A stretch of 35,061 nt of DNA from Helicobacteraceae bacterium (lineage in GTDB: Bacteria > Campylobacterota > Campylobacteria > Campylobacterales > Sulfurimonadaceae), in the NCBI GenBank assembly GCA_026988515.1, contig JALSLA010000077.1, positions 1-35,061 on the forward strand, written 5' to 3'. The first letter of the stretch is position 1. Every line of letters starts with the position of its first letter. The notes below the pieces were generated by a model. That model was given only the letters and a program-made list of their open reading frames with translations. It made no database searches and was not told the origin of the DNA. The translations under genes were made by a program, and so were the position numbers. Below, piece by piece: positions 1 through 6,771 of the stretch.

Positions 1-178
1 GAATGTTTCTACCAATACTGTATACCTGGTATGTGTATGCAGTCATGATGAATATGATAGAAGAAATAAAGACTGCTAATAAAGCACCTTTTTAAAGCAG
101 AAGAAAATAAAGTTTACTCTTCTTTATCTTTTATGTTCAACGGAGGCAATTCTTAAATGAGAAATATTTGAAGATTAA

Positions 179-254
179 TGGTGGAGCATAGCGGGATCGA
201 ACCGCTGACCTCTTCGCTGCCAGCGAAGCGCTCTCCCAGCTGAGCTAATGCCCC
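179..254 (-). tRNA. tRNA-Ala (anticodon GGC)
   Basis: The reverse complement folds as a 76-nt tRNA with encoded CCA. The acceptor stem is GGGGCAT paired with ATGCTCC (one G-U). The D arm contains AGCTCAGCTGGGAGAGC. The anticodon stem is CTTCG/CGAAG around the loop CTGGCAG, giving GGC. The T arm is GCGGTTCGATCCCGC. It lies 31 nt downstream of tRNA-Ser on the same strand and is probably cotranscribed with it. Confidence 0.97.
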
Positions 255-264
255 AAAGTAAGAG

Positions 265-282
265 AAATTTACATGTAAATTT
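265..282. repeat. Iterated palindrome, 18-bp version, between two tRNAs
   Basis: AAATTTACATGTAAATTT is a perfect 18-bp palindrome filling most of the 31-nt tRNA spacer. It contains the 12-mer TTTACATGTAAA at 268-279, and is the longest arm extension in the window. Confidence 0.95.
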
Positions 283-285
283 CTG

Positions 286-373
286 TGGCAGACAGGAAGA
301 GATTCGAACTCTCGGTAGGTTGCCCTACACACGCGTTCCAGGCGTGCGCCTTCGACCACTCGGCCACCTGTCT
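286..373 (-). tRNA. tRNA-Ser (anticodon GGA)
   Basis: The reverse complement is an 88-nt type II tRNA with encoded CCA. The acceptor stem AGACAGG pairs perfectly with CCTGTCT. The anticodon stem CACGC/GCGTG encloses CTGGAAC (anticodon GGA). A long variable arm (GTAGGGCAACCTAC) and the T arm AGAGTTCGAATCTCT follow. It is the first gene of a tRNA-Ser/tRNA-Ala pair. Confidence 0.97.
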
Positions 374-389
374 ACATTTTGGAAATGAG

Positions 390-395
390 ATTATA
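390..395 (-). promoter_or_regulatory. -10 box for the tRNA-Ser/tRNA-Ala unit
   Basis: On the minus strand TATAAT lies 16 nt before the tRNA-Ser 5' end. A weak -35 candidate TTGCTT is 17 nt upstream. Confidence 0.6.
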
Positions 396-480
396 AGACA
401 AAACGCCTCTAAAAGCAAGCCAGAAGAGACTTTTTTTGATATTTTAGCAATACACTTACAATCACTACACAATCATTATG

Positions 481-486
481 TATAAT
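481..486 (+). promoter_or_regulatory. -10 box for the lipoprotein gene
   Basis: TATAAT lies 22 nt before the start codon at 509. No convincing -35 is seen. The ribosome binding site AGGAGAGG precedes the ATG. Confidence 0.5.
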
Positions 487-508
487 ATAACACAAACAGG
501 AGAGGACC

Positions 509-1414
509 ATGAAGCATCTGCAATACATATTGATGGCACTATTGTTGTTGCTCCTTAGTGCTTGTTTTGATTTTAATGATGATAAAGCAACACGTAATAC
601 GCTCAATGTGATTAATATGAAAGTCGGTGCGCCGACCACGATGCATGTTTTTTTTGAAGAGCCGTATGATGCCAACGGTGATTATTACCATAATCTCTTT
701 TTCGATGATTGGAGCGATACGTTTATGTACGATCCGTATCCCTATATCTTTTTCCCCTACGGGGATACTCTGGATGATGAACAGAATCTGTTCTTTGGTG
801 CCAAGCACCGGTATGATTCGCCAACGCACTATACATCTATTTCATACACGTATGATTACCATGACGCAAAGCAGTATTATCTCAACATTACGGACCGCTC
901 GTTTTTAATGATTGAGACATACGGGAGTGATGATATTAAGGTTCCCGCAAACAGTCTTCGCAATCGTGAACAGAGTCTGGTCATCTTTGGAAGCAGCAGC
1001 CGCGACACCTCGTTACGAATCCCTTTGGACGTACGGGTATTTACCAATGTAAAAGCGACCCAAAGAGATCGTATAAGTATTAATGTTATTAACGCACTGC
1101 CTACAGAAGCCGGTACTGATATACTGCCGGCACTACAGTATGCATCAACCCTTCATCTCGAGATCAACGGGGTGCGTGTCAGTGAGTCGGTTGCCTATCG
1201 GGAAAATGACCGTTTCGAGATTGTCGGCGGAAGCGAGACGCCGGAGAGTATTGAATTTACATTGGTGCTGAGCAATGGTGCCGCACCGACATGGAGTAAG
1301 AGACTGCAGCATGGACATACGTACAATGTCATTGTGGGACACGGACAAAACCGCCTCTCTTCCGAACCGACACTCTTTGTGTACGATGTTACGCCTGCAA
1401 GAGATAACACTTAA
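509..1414 (+). CDS. Putative lipoprotein, unknown function
   Basis: This 301-residue protein starts with a lipoprotein signal: MKHLQ, a run of leucines, then the lipobox LLSAC with Cys19 as the likely lipidated residue. The mature part is unusually rich in Asp, Tyr and Phe near the N terminus (about residues 50-120). The C-terminal half looks like beta-rich repeats; the segments from about 61 and 190 both start around a NVIN-type stretch. No catalytic motif is visible. The start is set by AGGAGAGG before ATG 509. The 3' end overlaps the convergent aldolase gene by 26 nt. I do not recognise the family; a surface or periplasmic binding role is only a guess. Confidence 0.8.
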   Translation: MKHLQYILMALLLLLLSACFDFNDDKATRNTLNVINMKVGAPTTMHVFFEEPYDANGDYYHNLFFDDWSDTFMYDPYPYIFFPYGDTLDDEQNLFFGAKHRYDSPTHYTSISYTYDYHDAKQYYLNITDRSFLMIETYGSDDIKVPANSLRNREQSLVIFGSSSRDTSLRIPLDVRVFTNVKATQRDRISINVINALPTEAGTDILPALQYASTLHLEINGVRVSESVAYRENDRFEIVGGSETPESIEFTLVLSNGAAPTWSKRLQHGHTYNVIVGHGQNRLSSEPTLFVYDVTPARDNT

Positions 1415-1994
1415 GAATAGCATAGAGGCGCAGTTGTGCTTCGCTGAGGTCTCTTCCAAATGTCATGATTCCTTCGCGATGCCCTTTCATAACAAAGGCA
1501 TTGTGCGCAAACGGGTTACGGTTATTGTAAAGTGCGGCAATCTCGGTGACCATCTTCTTGGTGCCGTAGGGCGCGGTCGTGGCTAAATAGTGCTGCGTTT
1601 GCATATAGTGCCACAGCGGAAGAGAATGGACATGAATAACAGCTGAAATTTCGGGGTCTATTGTGTAAATCATTGCATGACTCAATGCTTCACTACTGGG
1701 GCGATACACCCCTTTAGAGTAGACGGTAAACGTCGTGAAATCGTAATGATGAACATAGCTGTAGTGTGCTTCTTGGAGCGAAGGCAAGGCACCGGTTTGT
1801 GTTGCGGTAATAAAAAATCCTGACGATGCAGTGTCACGTACGGAGAGATTTCCGTAACCGATGCCCTTCTTCTCACCGATGAGACCCAATGCCGTGAGAT
1901 GGGCGCGCACCTGTTCGGTTGCGGCATAGTCTGAAAATTTTACACAATGGCTTTGTGAATGCTCAATGGCATATTTAACGACACCTTCATCCAT
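1389..1994 (-). CDS. Class II aldolase/adducin family, probably methylthioribulose-1-P aldolase
   Basis: This 201-residue class II aldolase-fold protein has the family signatures GNLS (48-51), ESxxxH-like SEALSHAMIY with Glu102, and the zinc-binding HVHS with His121 and His123. It is the third gene of a methylthioribose salvage unit and its ATG shares one base with the mtnA stop (TAATG). Two relatives fit. MtnB dehydrates methylthioribulose-1-phosphate in the classic methionine salvage route. The Ald2-type enzyme of the DHAP shunt splits the same substrate to DHAP and 2-(methylthio)acetaldehyde. No mtnC, mtnD, mtnW or mtnX is seen nearby, which favours the aldolase, but those genes could lie elsewhere. 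Family assignment is firm; substrate is inferred from context. Confidence 0.85.
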   Translation of the reverse strand: MDEGVVKYAIEHSQSHCVKFSDYAATEQVRAHLTALGLIGEKKGIGYGNLSVRDTASSGFFITATQTGALPSLQEAHYSYVHHYDFTTFTVYSKGVYRPSSEALSHAMIYTIDPEISAVIHVHSLPLWHYMQTQHYLATTAPYGTKKMVTEIAALYNNRNPFAHNAFVMKGHREGIMTFGRDLSEAQLRLYAILKCYLLQA

Positions 1995-3058
1995 TACCGG
2001 AGCGCCTTAATGGCAGTTTCGTTGGCTGGAATGATACCGGCTTCGGTAATCAGCCCGTCAATGAGGCGTGCAGGAGTGATGTCAAAAGCATAGTTGGCAC
2101 CCTGTGCATCGGGTGGAGTGATGCGGATATTTTGGACAATACCCTCGGCGTCGATACCTCGCATAAAATGGATCTCATCATCACTACGCATCTCAATTTC
2201 GATCTCGTCAATACCGTGACAGCATTGGAAGTCAAAGGTACTCAGCGGCAACGCCACATAGAAAGGAACGTTGTTGTCTTGAGCTGCCAATGCCTTGAGA
2301 TAGGTTCCGATTTTGTTAGCAACATCACCGCAACGACTGACTCTATCGGCGCCGGTGATGACCAGATCGACCTTGCCGTGTTGCATGAGATGTCCGCCGG
2401 TATTGTCGGCAATAATAGTGTGTGCAATGCCGCTTTGCTGCAGCTCCCATGCGGTAAGATTGGCCCCTTGGTTGCGAGGACGGGTCTCATCGACCCAGAC
2501 ATGAACATGAATGCCGCGCCGCTGCGCTTCATAAATAGGTGCCAAGGCACTGCCGTTGTCAATAATTGCCAGCCATCCTGCATTGCAGTGTGTGAGTATA
2601 TGGATACACTCCAACTGTTTTTGGTGCATGATGCGTTCGATGAGGTCGCATCCGAGGGTACCGATAAGCTCACTGCGTGCGACATCCTCATCGCATATTG
2701 CCATGGCGTTGGCTTTGGCATCTTCGATGAGGTGCTGACTTGAGCGGAGTCGATCCAACATGCGATCTACCGCCCACATCAGATTGACGGCAGTAGGACG
2801 TGACGAACGAATGTGTCGTGCTTCATGTGCAAGTCGATCATAGTCGTGAGGAAACTCCCGTGCCAACAGATAGATACCCCATGCGGCGACATTGCCGATA
2901 ACACCGGCACCGCGTATGGTCATGTCGCCAATGGCTGCGACAACGTCAGCACCACGCTTGAGTGTGCGAATACGTTTTTCAAAAGGGAGAAAACGCTGGT
3001 CGAGCACCTCCAGATCACCATGAGCGTTAAGCCAAAACGGACGGTAATTACCCTGCAT
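1994..3058 (-). CDS. mtnA: S-methyl-5-thioribose-1-phosphate isomerase
   Basis: The protein isomerises methylthioribose-1-phosphate to methylthioribulose-1-phosphate in 5'-methylthioadenosine salvage. It is 354 residues, the usual MtnA length. Visible motifs are DMTIRGAGVIG (45-55), NLMWAVDRM (92-100), LTHCNAG with the catalytic Cys158, ETRPRNQGANLTAWE, and ITGADRV with catalytic Asp238 followed by a NKIGTY segment. Related eIF2B-alpha-like proteins lack this full set. The gene overlaps upstream mtnK by 11 nt and downstream aldolase by 1 nt, so all three are translationally coupled and form one functional unit. Confidence 0.93.
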   Translation of the reverse strand: MQGNYRPFWLNAHGDLEVLDQRFLPFEKRIRTLKRGADVVAAIGDMTIRGAGVIGNVAAWGIYLLAREFPHDYDRLAHEARHIRSSRPTAVNLMWAVDRMLDRLRSSQHLIEDAKANAMAICDEDVARSELIGTLGCDLIERIMHQKQLECIHILTHCNAGWLAIIDNGSALAPIYEAQRRGIHVHVWVDETRPRNQGANLTAWELQQSGIAHTIIADNTGGHLMQHGKVDLVITGADRVSRCGDVANKIGTYLKALAAQDNNVPFYVALPLSTFDFQCCHGIDEIEIEMRSDDEIHFMRGIDAEGIVQNIRITPPDAQGANYAFDITPARLIDGLITEAGIIPANETAIKALR

Positions 3059-4250
3059 GGGAAGCCTTAATAAGCATGATTATATCTTCAGAGTTTTTTA
3101 CATGTAAATACGCGTTTATAAAACGTCTGCCAAGTGCAACGGCATGCCGATTGGCGTATTCGCGCAAACGGGCATCGGCAATACCGCGAATATCTTCAAC
3201 GCCGGCAATACCGAATTGACGCCGCAAGATTTCGCAGCCGGCAAAACCGATGCTCTCTTGAAAAAGTTGAAGCATGTAAGCGTCTTGATACTGCTTGAGA
3301 AGTTCCGGTGAAGCAAATCCTTGAGCCATTAATGCATTGTGCGGTGTCGCCTGCCATAAGGTGCGAAACGCAGTCTCAAACGTACTCCAAAATGTTTGGA
3401 TGCTTGAAAGAATCCACTGCTGATATTGGGTGTTGCCGTGAACACCGTGTGCGACATATGACATGACAAAATTGGCAATCAGGGTACCGATGTCAAACCC
3501 CATTGGACCCATAAAAGCGAACTCGGAATCGATGACATACGTTGTATGACGGTTGAGCATAATGGAGCCGGTATGCAGATCACCGTGAAGCAGGGCATCG
3601 CTGCGATTCATAAAGAGATGCTTCAGCGTGAGAATATGCATTTTTAACGGAATGTCAGCGGCAATTTCATGGGCCAGATCAGTCAGTTCGGGCAGATCCG
3701 CATTGGTCTCATGTTCCATAAACGGTGCGGTAAAAACAAAATCTTCGGTGAGCTTGCAGAGTTCTTTGTTGCCGATAAACTGAGCAATCAAATGATGATG
3801 CTCATGACTGCTCAACGAGAGGGTAGATGTTTTAAAAAGGGTATGGGCAAGAAACGTTCCTAGGTGTGTGGCGGCATGAGGGTAGATATTGGCGTTTATC
3901 ATGCCTTTGCGCATCAACGCATGATCTGCGAGGTACTCCATAATAAGCACACTCATGCACTCATCGCTATAATATATTGTAGGTATGTGGTCGCAGAGTG
4001 TGGCAAAATGTTTTAAGGAGCGAATCTCATAGATCATCCGCTCCCCGGCGCATCGCAGGTAAGGAACGGCTTGTTTGACAATCAGTTGCCTGCTGCACTC
4101 TTGGGTGGAGGTGACCAAAAAGACAAAATTCAAATTGCCGTCGCCGATCTCTTCAATACGCAGCGGTGCCCCATTGAAAAAAAGAGCAATGTCGCGCAAC
4201 GACAAGAGGTAGTGCTCTATGTTCGATGTCGTTAAAATCTTATAGGACAT
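3048..4250 (-). CDS. mtnK: S-methyl-5-thioribose kinase
   Basis: This 400-residue aminoglycoside-phosphotransferase-fold kinase phosphorylates methylthioribose. Signatures are EEIGDGNLNFVF (nucleotide loop), a LIVKQAVPY lysine strand, the catalytic LLHGDLHTGSI, and IDSEFAFMGPMGFDIG, the last being characteristic of MtnK over general kinases. I chose ATG 4250 because GAGG sits 5 nt upstream; a GTG two codons earlier would leave no ribosome binding site. Use of a kinase implies that MTA is first split to free methylthioribose by an MTA nucleosidase (Pfs/MqnB type in this group) and not by a phosphorylase. A copy of the iterated palindrome lies in its last codons. Confidence 0.92.
   Translation of the reverse strand: MSYKILTTSNIEHYLLSLRDIALFFNGAPLRIEEIGDGNLNFVFLVTSTQECSRQLIVKQAVPYLRCAGERMIYEIRSLKHFATLCDHIPTIYYSDECMSVLIMEYLADHALMRKGMINANIYPHAATHLGTFLAHTLFKTSTLSLSSHEHHHLIAQFIGNKELCKLTEDFVFTAPFMEHETNADLPELTDLAHEIAADIPLKMHILTLKHLFMNRSDALLHGDLHTGSIMLNRHTTYVIDSEFAFMGPMGFDIGTLIANFVMSYVAHGVHGNTQYQQWILSSIQTFWSTFETAFRTLWQATPHNALMAQGFASPELLKQYQDAYMLQLFQESIGFAGCEILRRQFGIAGVEDIRGIADARLREYANRHAVALGRRFINAYLHVKNSEDIIMLIKASHAG
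3097..3108. repeat. Iterated palindrome copy
   Basis: Exact TTTACATGTAAA near the 3' end of mtnK. In that gene it is read TTA CAT GTA AA, giving Leu-His-Val-Lys. Confidence 0.95.
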
Positions 4251-4277
4251 AAGCACCTCGCTGTTTCAGATCTGCTA

Positions 4278-4283
4278 ATTATA
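4278..4283 (-). promoter_or_regulatory. Extended -10 promoter of the mtnK-mtnA-aldolase unit
   Basis: The minus strand reads TGATATAAT 28 nt before ATG 4250, a TGnTATAAT extended -10. It implies the salvage genes can be expressed apart from the transport operon that ends 43 nt upstream. Confidence 0.6.
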
Positions 4284-4293
4284 TCATGTTGCA

Positions 4294-5256
4294 TCAGTGG
4301 TGTTGTTTGAGGATCAAATAGATAAAAAAGGGACCTCCCAAAAGTGCCGTAACCAGACCGATAGGCAGATCGCTGCCTATGCTGATACTGCGAGCAATTC
4401 CGTCACAGACAACTAAAAAAAGCCCCCCGACAAGAAACGTGGGCAGGATTAACCGAGCAATATTTTTTTGATAAAGCCTTCGTACAATATGTGGAACAAT
4501 CAAGCCGACAAACCCGATAGGACCGGTTAAACTCACCAGCACACCGATGCTTAATGACGCGACTAGCAACAGCTGTAAGCGCAGGCGTTCGCTGTGTACT
4601 CCTTTTAAGCGGGCTTGCTCTTCGGAGAGGGCAAACAGATGCAACTCATACCGTTTTACATGTAAAACACTCAAGAGTAAGAGTGTGGTTATGCCGACAA
4701 TCAAAGGGTATGTATAGCCGATGGTTGCGAGTGAGCCCATTGTATAGCGTATCAGCATTTGGGTCTCCATGGCACTGCTTAAGAAATAGAGTATCATCAG
4801 TGCCGCCGTATAGAAAAATGACAGGGCAATACCCAAAAGCAATAAGGAGTTGTTGCGGTCATACTGGAGGTAGCGGCTCAAATAGAGCAGTAAGAGTACT
4901 GTCAATACGGCACCTGAAAAACCAAACAGCGATACGGCACCGATGCCTAAAAACACGGACCCCAAACCCAGCTTCATACCGATACCCGCTCCCAAGATGG
5001 CACCGCTGGAGATACCCAGTGTATAGGGGGTCATGAGCGCATTGCGAAAAAGTGTTTGAAAGAGTAAGCCGGAGAGGGCTAACGTCGCACCCGCCATAAA
5101 AGCCAACAGCAGACGCGGCAGACGCAGTTCAAAAAAGATCCGGTGACTGAGCGTTCCAGATGTCATAATATCCGTAAGGGTCAGTGAAACCGTACCGACA
5201 AAAGGCGATAACGCAGCCATTGCGAGCAAGATGCCCAAGAGTGTTGTTTTACTCAT
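4294..5256 (-). CDS. FecCD/BtuC-family ABC transporter permease
   Basis: This 320-residue inner-membrane permease imports iron-siderophore, haem or cobalamin-type chelates. The family signature is present near residue 60: LSGLLFQTLFRN followed by GISSGAILGAGIG. Near the C terminus GPIGFVGLIVPHIVR is the classic FecCD loop that contacts the ATPase. About nine to ten hydrophobic segments are seen. I start at ATG 5256 (MSKTT), which overlaps the ATPase stop by 8 nt; the longer open frame upstream is a shadow of the ATPase gene. It is the last gene of the transport operon. Confidence 0.92.
   Translation of the reverse strand: MSKTTLLGILLAMAALSPFVGTVSLTLTDIMTSGTLSHRIFFELRLPRLLLAFMAGATLALSGLLFQTLFRNALMTPYTLGISSGAILGAGIGMKLGLGSVFLGIGAVSLFGFSGAVLTVLLLLYLSRYLQYDRNNSLLLLGIALSFFYTAALMILYFLSSAMETQMLIRYTMGSLATIGYTYPLIVGITTLLLLSVLHVKRYELHLFALSEEQARLKGVHSERLRLQLLLVASLSIGVLVSLTGPIGFVGLIVPHIVRRLYQKNIARLILPTFLVGGLFLVVCDGIARSISIGSDLPIGLVTALLGGPFFIYLILKQHH
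4655..4666. repeat. Iterated palindrome copy
   Basis: Exact 12-mer inside the permease gene, extended to the 16-bp palindrome GTTTTACATGTAAAAC. In frame it encodes Leu-His-Val-Lys. Confidence 0.95.
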
Positions 5257-5986
5257 AGAGCAGTGCCTTGGTATCGGGATGAAAGGCGACACGGTAGCGG
5301 TAGTTGAGATTGTCATTGTCAAAGAACTCTTCTGTCTGCGTATAAAAGGTAGCCGTATGGTCATGCAGAAACAGTACCGAACCCTGAAGGTGTTGTACCA
5401 ATGCCAAATCGTGTGTAATTAATACGGTGGTATGGTTGCGCTGAAGCTGTTGGAAGAGTGTGGCAAATTTCAGGGTATTGTAGGGGTCAAGGTTGGCGGT
5501 AGGTTCGTCAAAAACCATAATTTTTGTCGATTGAATCAGTGCTTGAGCAATGAGAAGTAACTGCTGTTGTCCTGAGCTTAACTGGGTGACACGCCGCTTT
5601 TTGAGTCTATCAAGGCCCAATGCCGTCAGTGTTTCTTGTACCGCATCTCTATCGTACCGAGAATATGCCGCATAGGGCTCTTTGTAAGGGTAACGCCCTA
5701 AAAGTGCGAACTCTTCGACGGTAGTGTAGCGATCAAAAAGTTCGAGCTTGGCAGGAATGTAGCTGATGGTTTGGGCAATGGTACGGGGTGTCAATGTTGC
5801 AAGCTCTTGACGGTTGAGCGTCAAAGAGCCACTGTAGGGCAACAGTCCGCAAAGGGTTCGTGCCAACATGCTTTTACCCGACCCGTTAGCACCTAAAATA
5901 TTGAGATGCGCGGTGATGTGAAAGGAGAGATTGTTACTGTATGCGCGCTCATTGTAACGACAGCTTAATTCAGAAGCATCAATCAT
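5249..5986 (-). CDS. ABC transporter ATPase for chelated metal or corrinoid uptake
   Basis: This 245-residue ATPase powers the FecCD permease. It carries Walker A GANGSGKS (32-39), the Q-loop region ISYIPAKLE, the signature LSSGQQQ, Walker B IMVFDEPTANLD and the switch LITHD. Start ATG 5986 overlaps the preceding binding-protein gene by 8 nt (ATGATTGA), the same overlap length as at its own 3' end; longer upstream frames lie in that neighbour. The signature has SSGQQ where SGGQ is usual, which is common in this subfamily. Confidence 0.93.
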   Translation of the reverse strand: MIDASELSCRYNERAYSNNLSFHITAHLNILGANGSGKSMLARTLCGLLPYSGSLTLNRQELATLTPRTIAQTISYIPAKLELFDRYTTVEEFALLGRYPYKEPYAAYSRYDRDAVQETLTALGLDRLKKRRVTQLSSGQQQLLLIAQALIQSTKIMVFDEPTANLDPYNTLKFATLFQQLQRNHTTVLITHDLALVQHLQGSVLFLHDHTATFYTQTEEFFDNDNLNYRYRVAFHPDTKALLYE

Positions 5987-6770
5987 GAATGACCTTGCAG
6001 AGGGTGTCAATACTCTGGGCAATACGGTGTGAGGGCATGGCGATAAAGTCATTGTCAATAGTGATAATACGACCGTTTTGCGCCGCGGTTATGGGCAAAG
6101 CATACCATGCCTTCAGTGCTTGAGCTACCGGAGCGTTGGCGTTGGAATGCAGTATGATCACCACATCGGGATTGAGAGCGAGCAGTCGCTCGTAGTTAAG
6201 TATCGGCTGTTTTGGTACGGTAGCCGTGATGGCATTGTCGGCTCCGCACAACTCAATGATTTCGTTAAAAAAAACCTCGCGTCCGCTGACATAGATATTG
6301 TCGCGGAGGTCGGCAAAGAGCCCAAAGACAATTAACACACGTTGCGAGGTCGGCGCTCTGTTCGCGTAGCGTTGTTGCACCGCTTTAATATTGGCAATCA
6401 GGGTTTGTGACGCAGCAGAACGGTTACCGAGCGCATCAATGGTTTTGATGATGCTTTCAAGGTGCTCTAAATCTACTGTCTGTGTGGCAATATGCAGACT
6501 TTGAAGTTGTTTGAGTAGGGCAGCATGGTTGTTTTGAGCGATCACCAGTGTCGGATGCAACGCAAGAATGGTCTCAATATTGGGTTGAAAGTAGTCACCG
6601 ACTTTGGGCAGGGCGGCAGCTTCTTGAGGGTATCGGGTATGGTCGCTCACACCGACGACCTCACTACCGCGCCCGACGGCAAAAAGAATCTCGGCAATAG
6701 CAGGGCTCAAAGCAATAATGCGTTCGGCATGGAGGTTGAATGCCAGTAGCAATACAACAAGGAGCCGCAT
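5979..6770 (-). CDS. Periplasmic binding protein, BtuF/FecB-like
   Basis: The 263-residue protein begins with a short signal peptide (MRLLVVLLLAFNLHA, cleavage likely after residue 15). The N lobe has RIIALSPAIAEILFAVG, GVSDHTRYP, and PKVGDYFQPNIETILAL. This pattern is shared by BtuF-like binders of cobalamin and by relatives that bind haem or siderophores. It ends with the C-lobe MPSHRIAQSIDTL pattern. It delivers substrate from the TonB receptor, whose stop lies 1 nt upstream, to the ATPase/permease encoded next. Substrate is not decided by sequence alone. Confidence 0.9.
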   Translation of the reverse strand: MRLLVVLLLAFNLHAERIIALSPAIAEILFAVGRGSEVVGVSDHTRYPQEAAALPKVGDYFQPNIETILALHPTLVIAQNNHAALLKQLQSLHIATQTVDLEHLESIIKTIDALGNRSAASQTLIANIKAVQQRYANRAPTSQRVLIVFGLFADLRDNIYVSGREVFFNEIIELCGADNAITATVPKQPILNYERLLALNPDVVIILHSNANAPVAQALKAWYALPITAAQNGRIITIDNDFIAMPSHRIAQSIDTLCKVIHD

Positions 6771-6771
6771 C

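Noticed and set aside
153-485. Open frames across 153-485 on both strands
   Set aside because: They run through the two tRNA genes and have no ribosome binding site; they are chance frames.
5257-5364. N-terminal extension of the permease
   Set aside because: The 36 extra residues lie in the ATPase gene, lack a ribosome binding site and do not look like a membrane-protein start; the ATG at 5256 fits the overlap.
5987-6058. N-terminal extension of the ATPase
   Set aside because: It lies inside the binding-protein gene; ATG 5986 gives the standard length.
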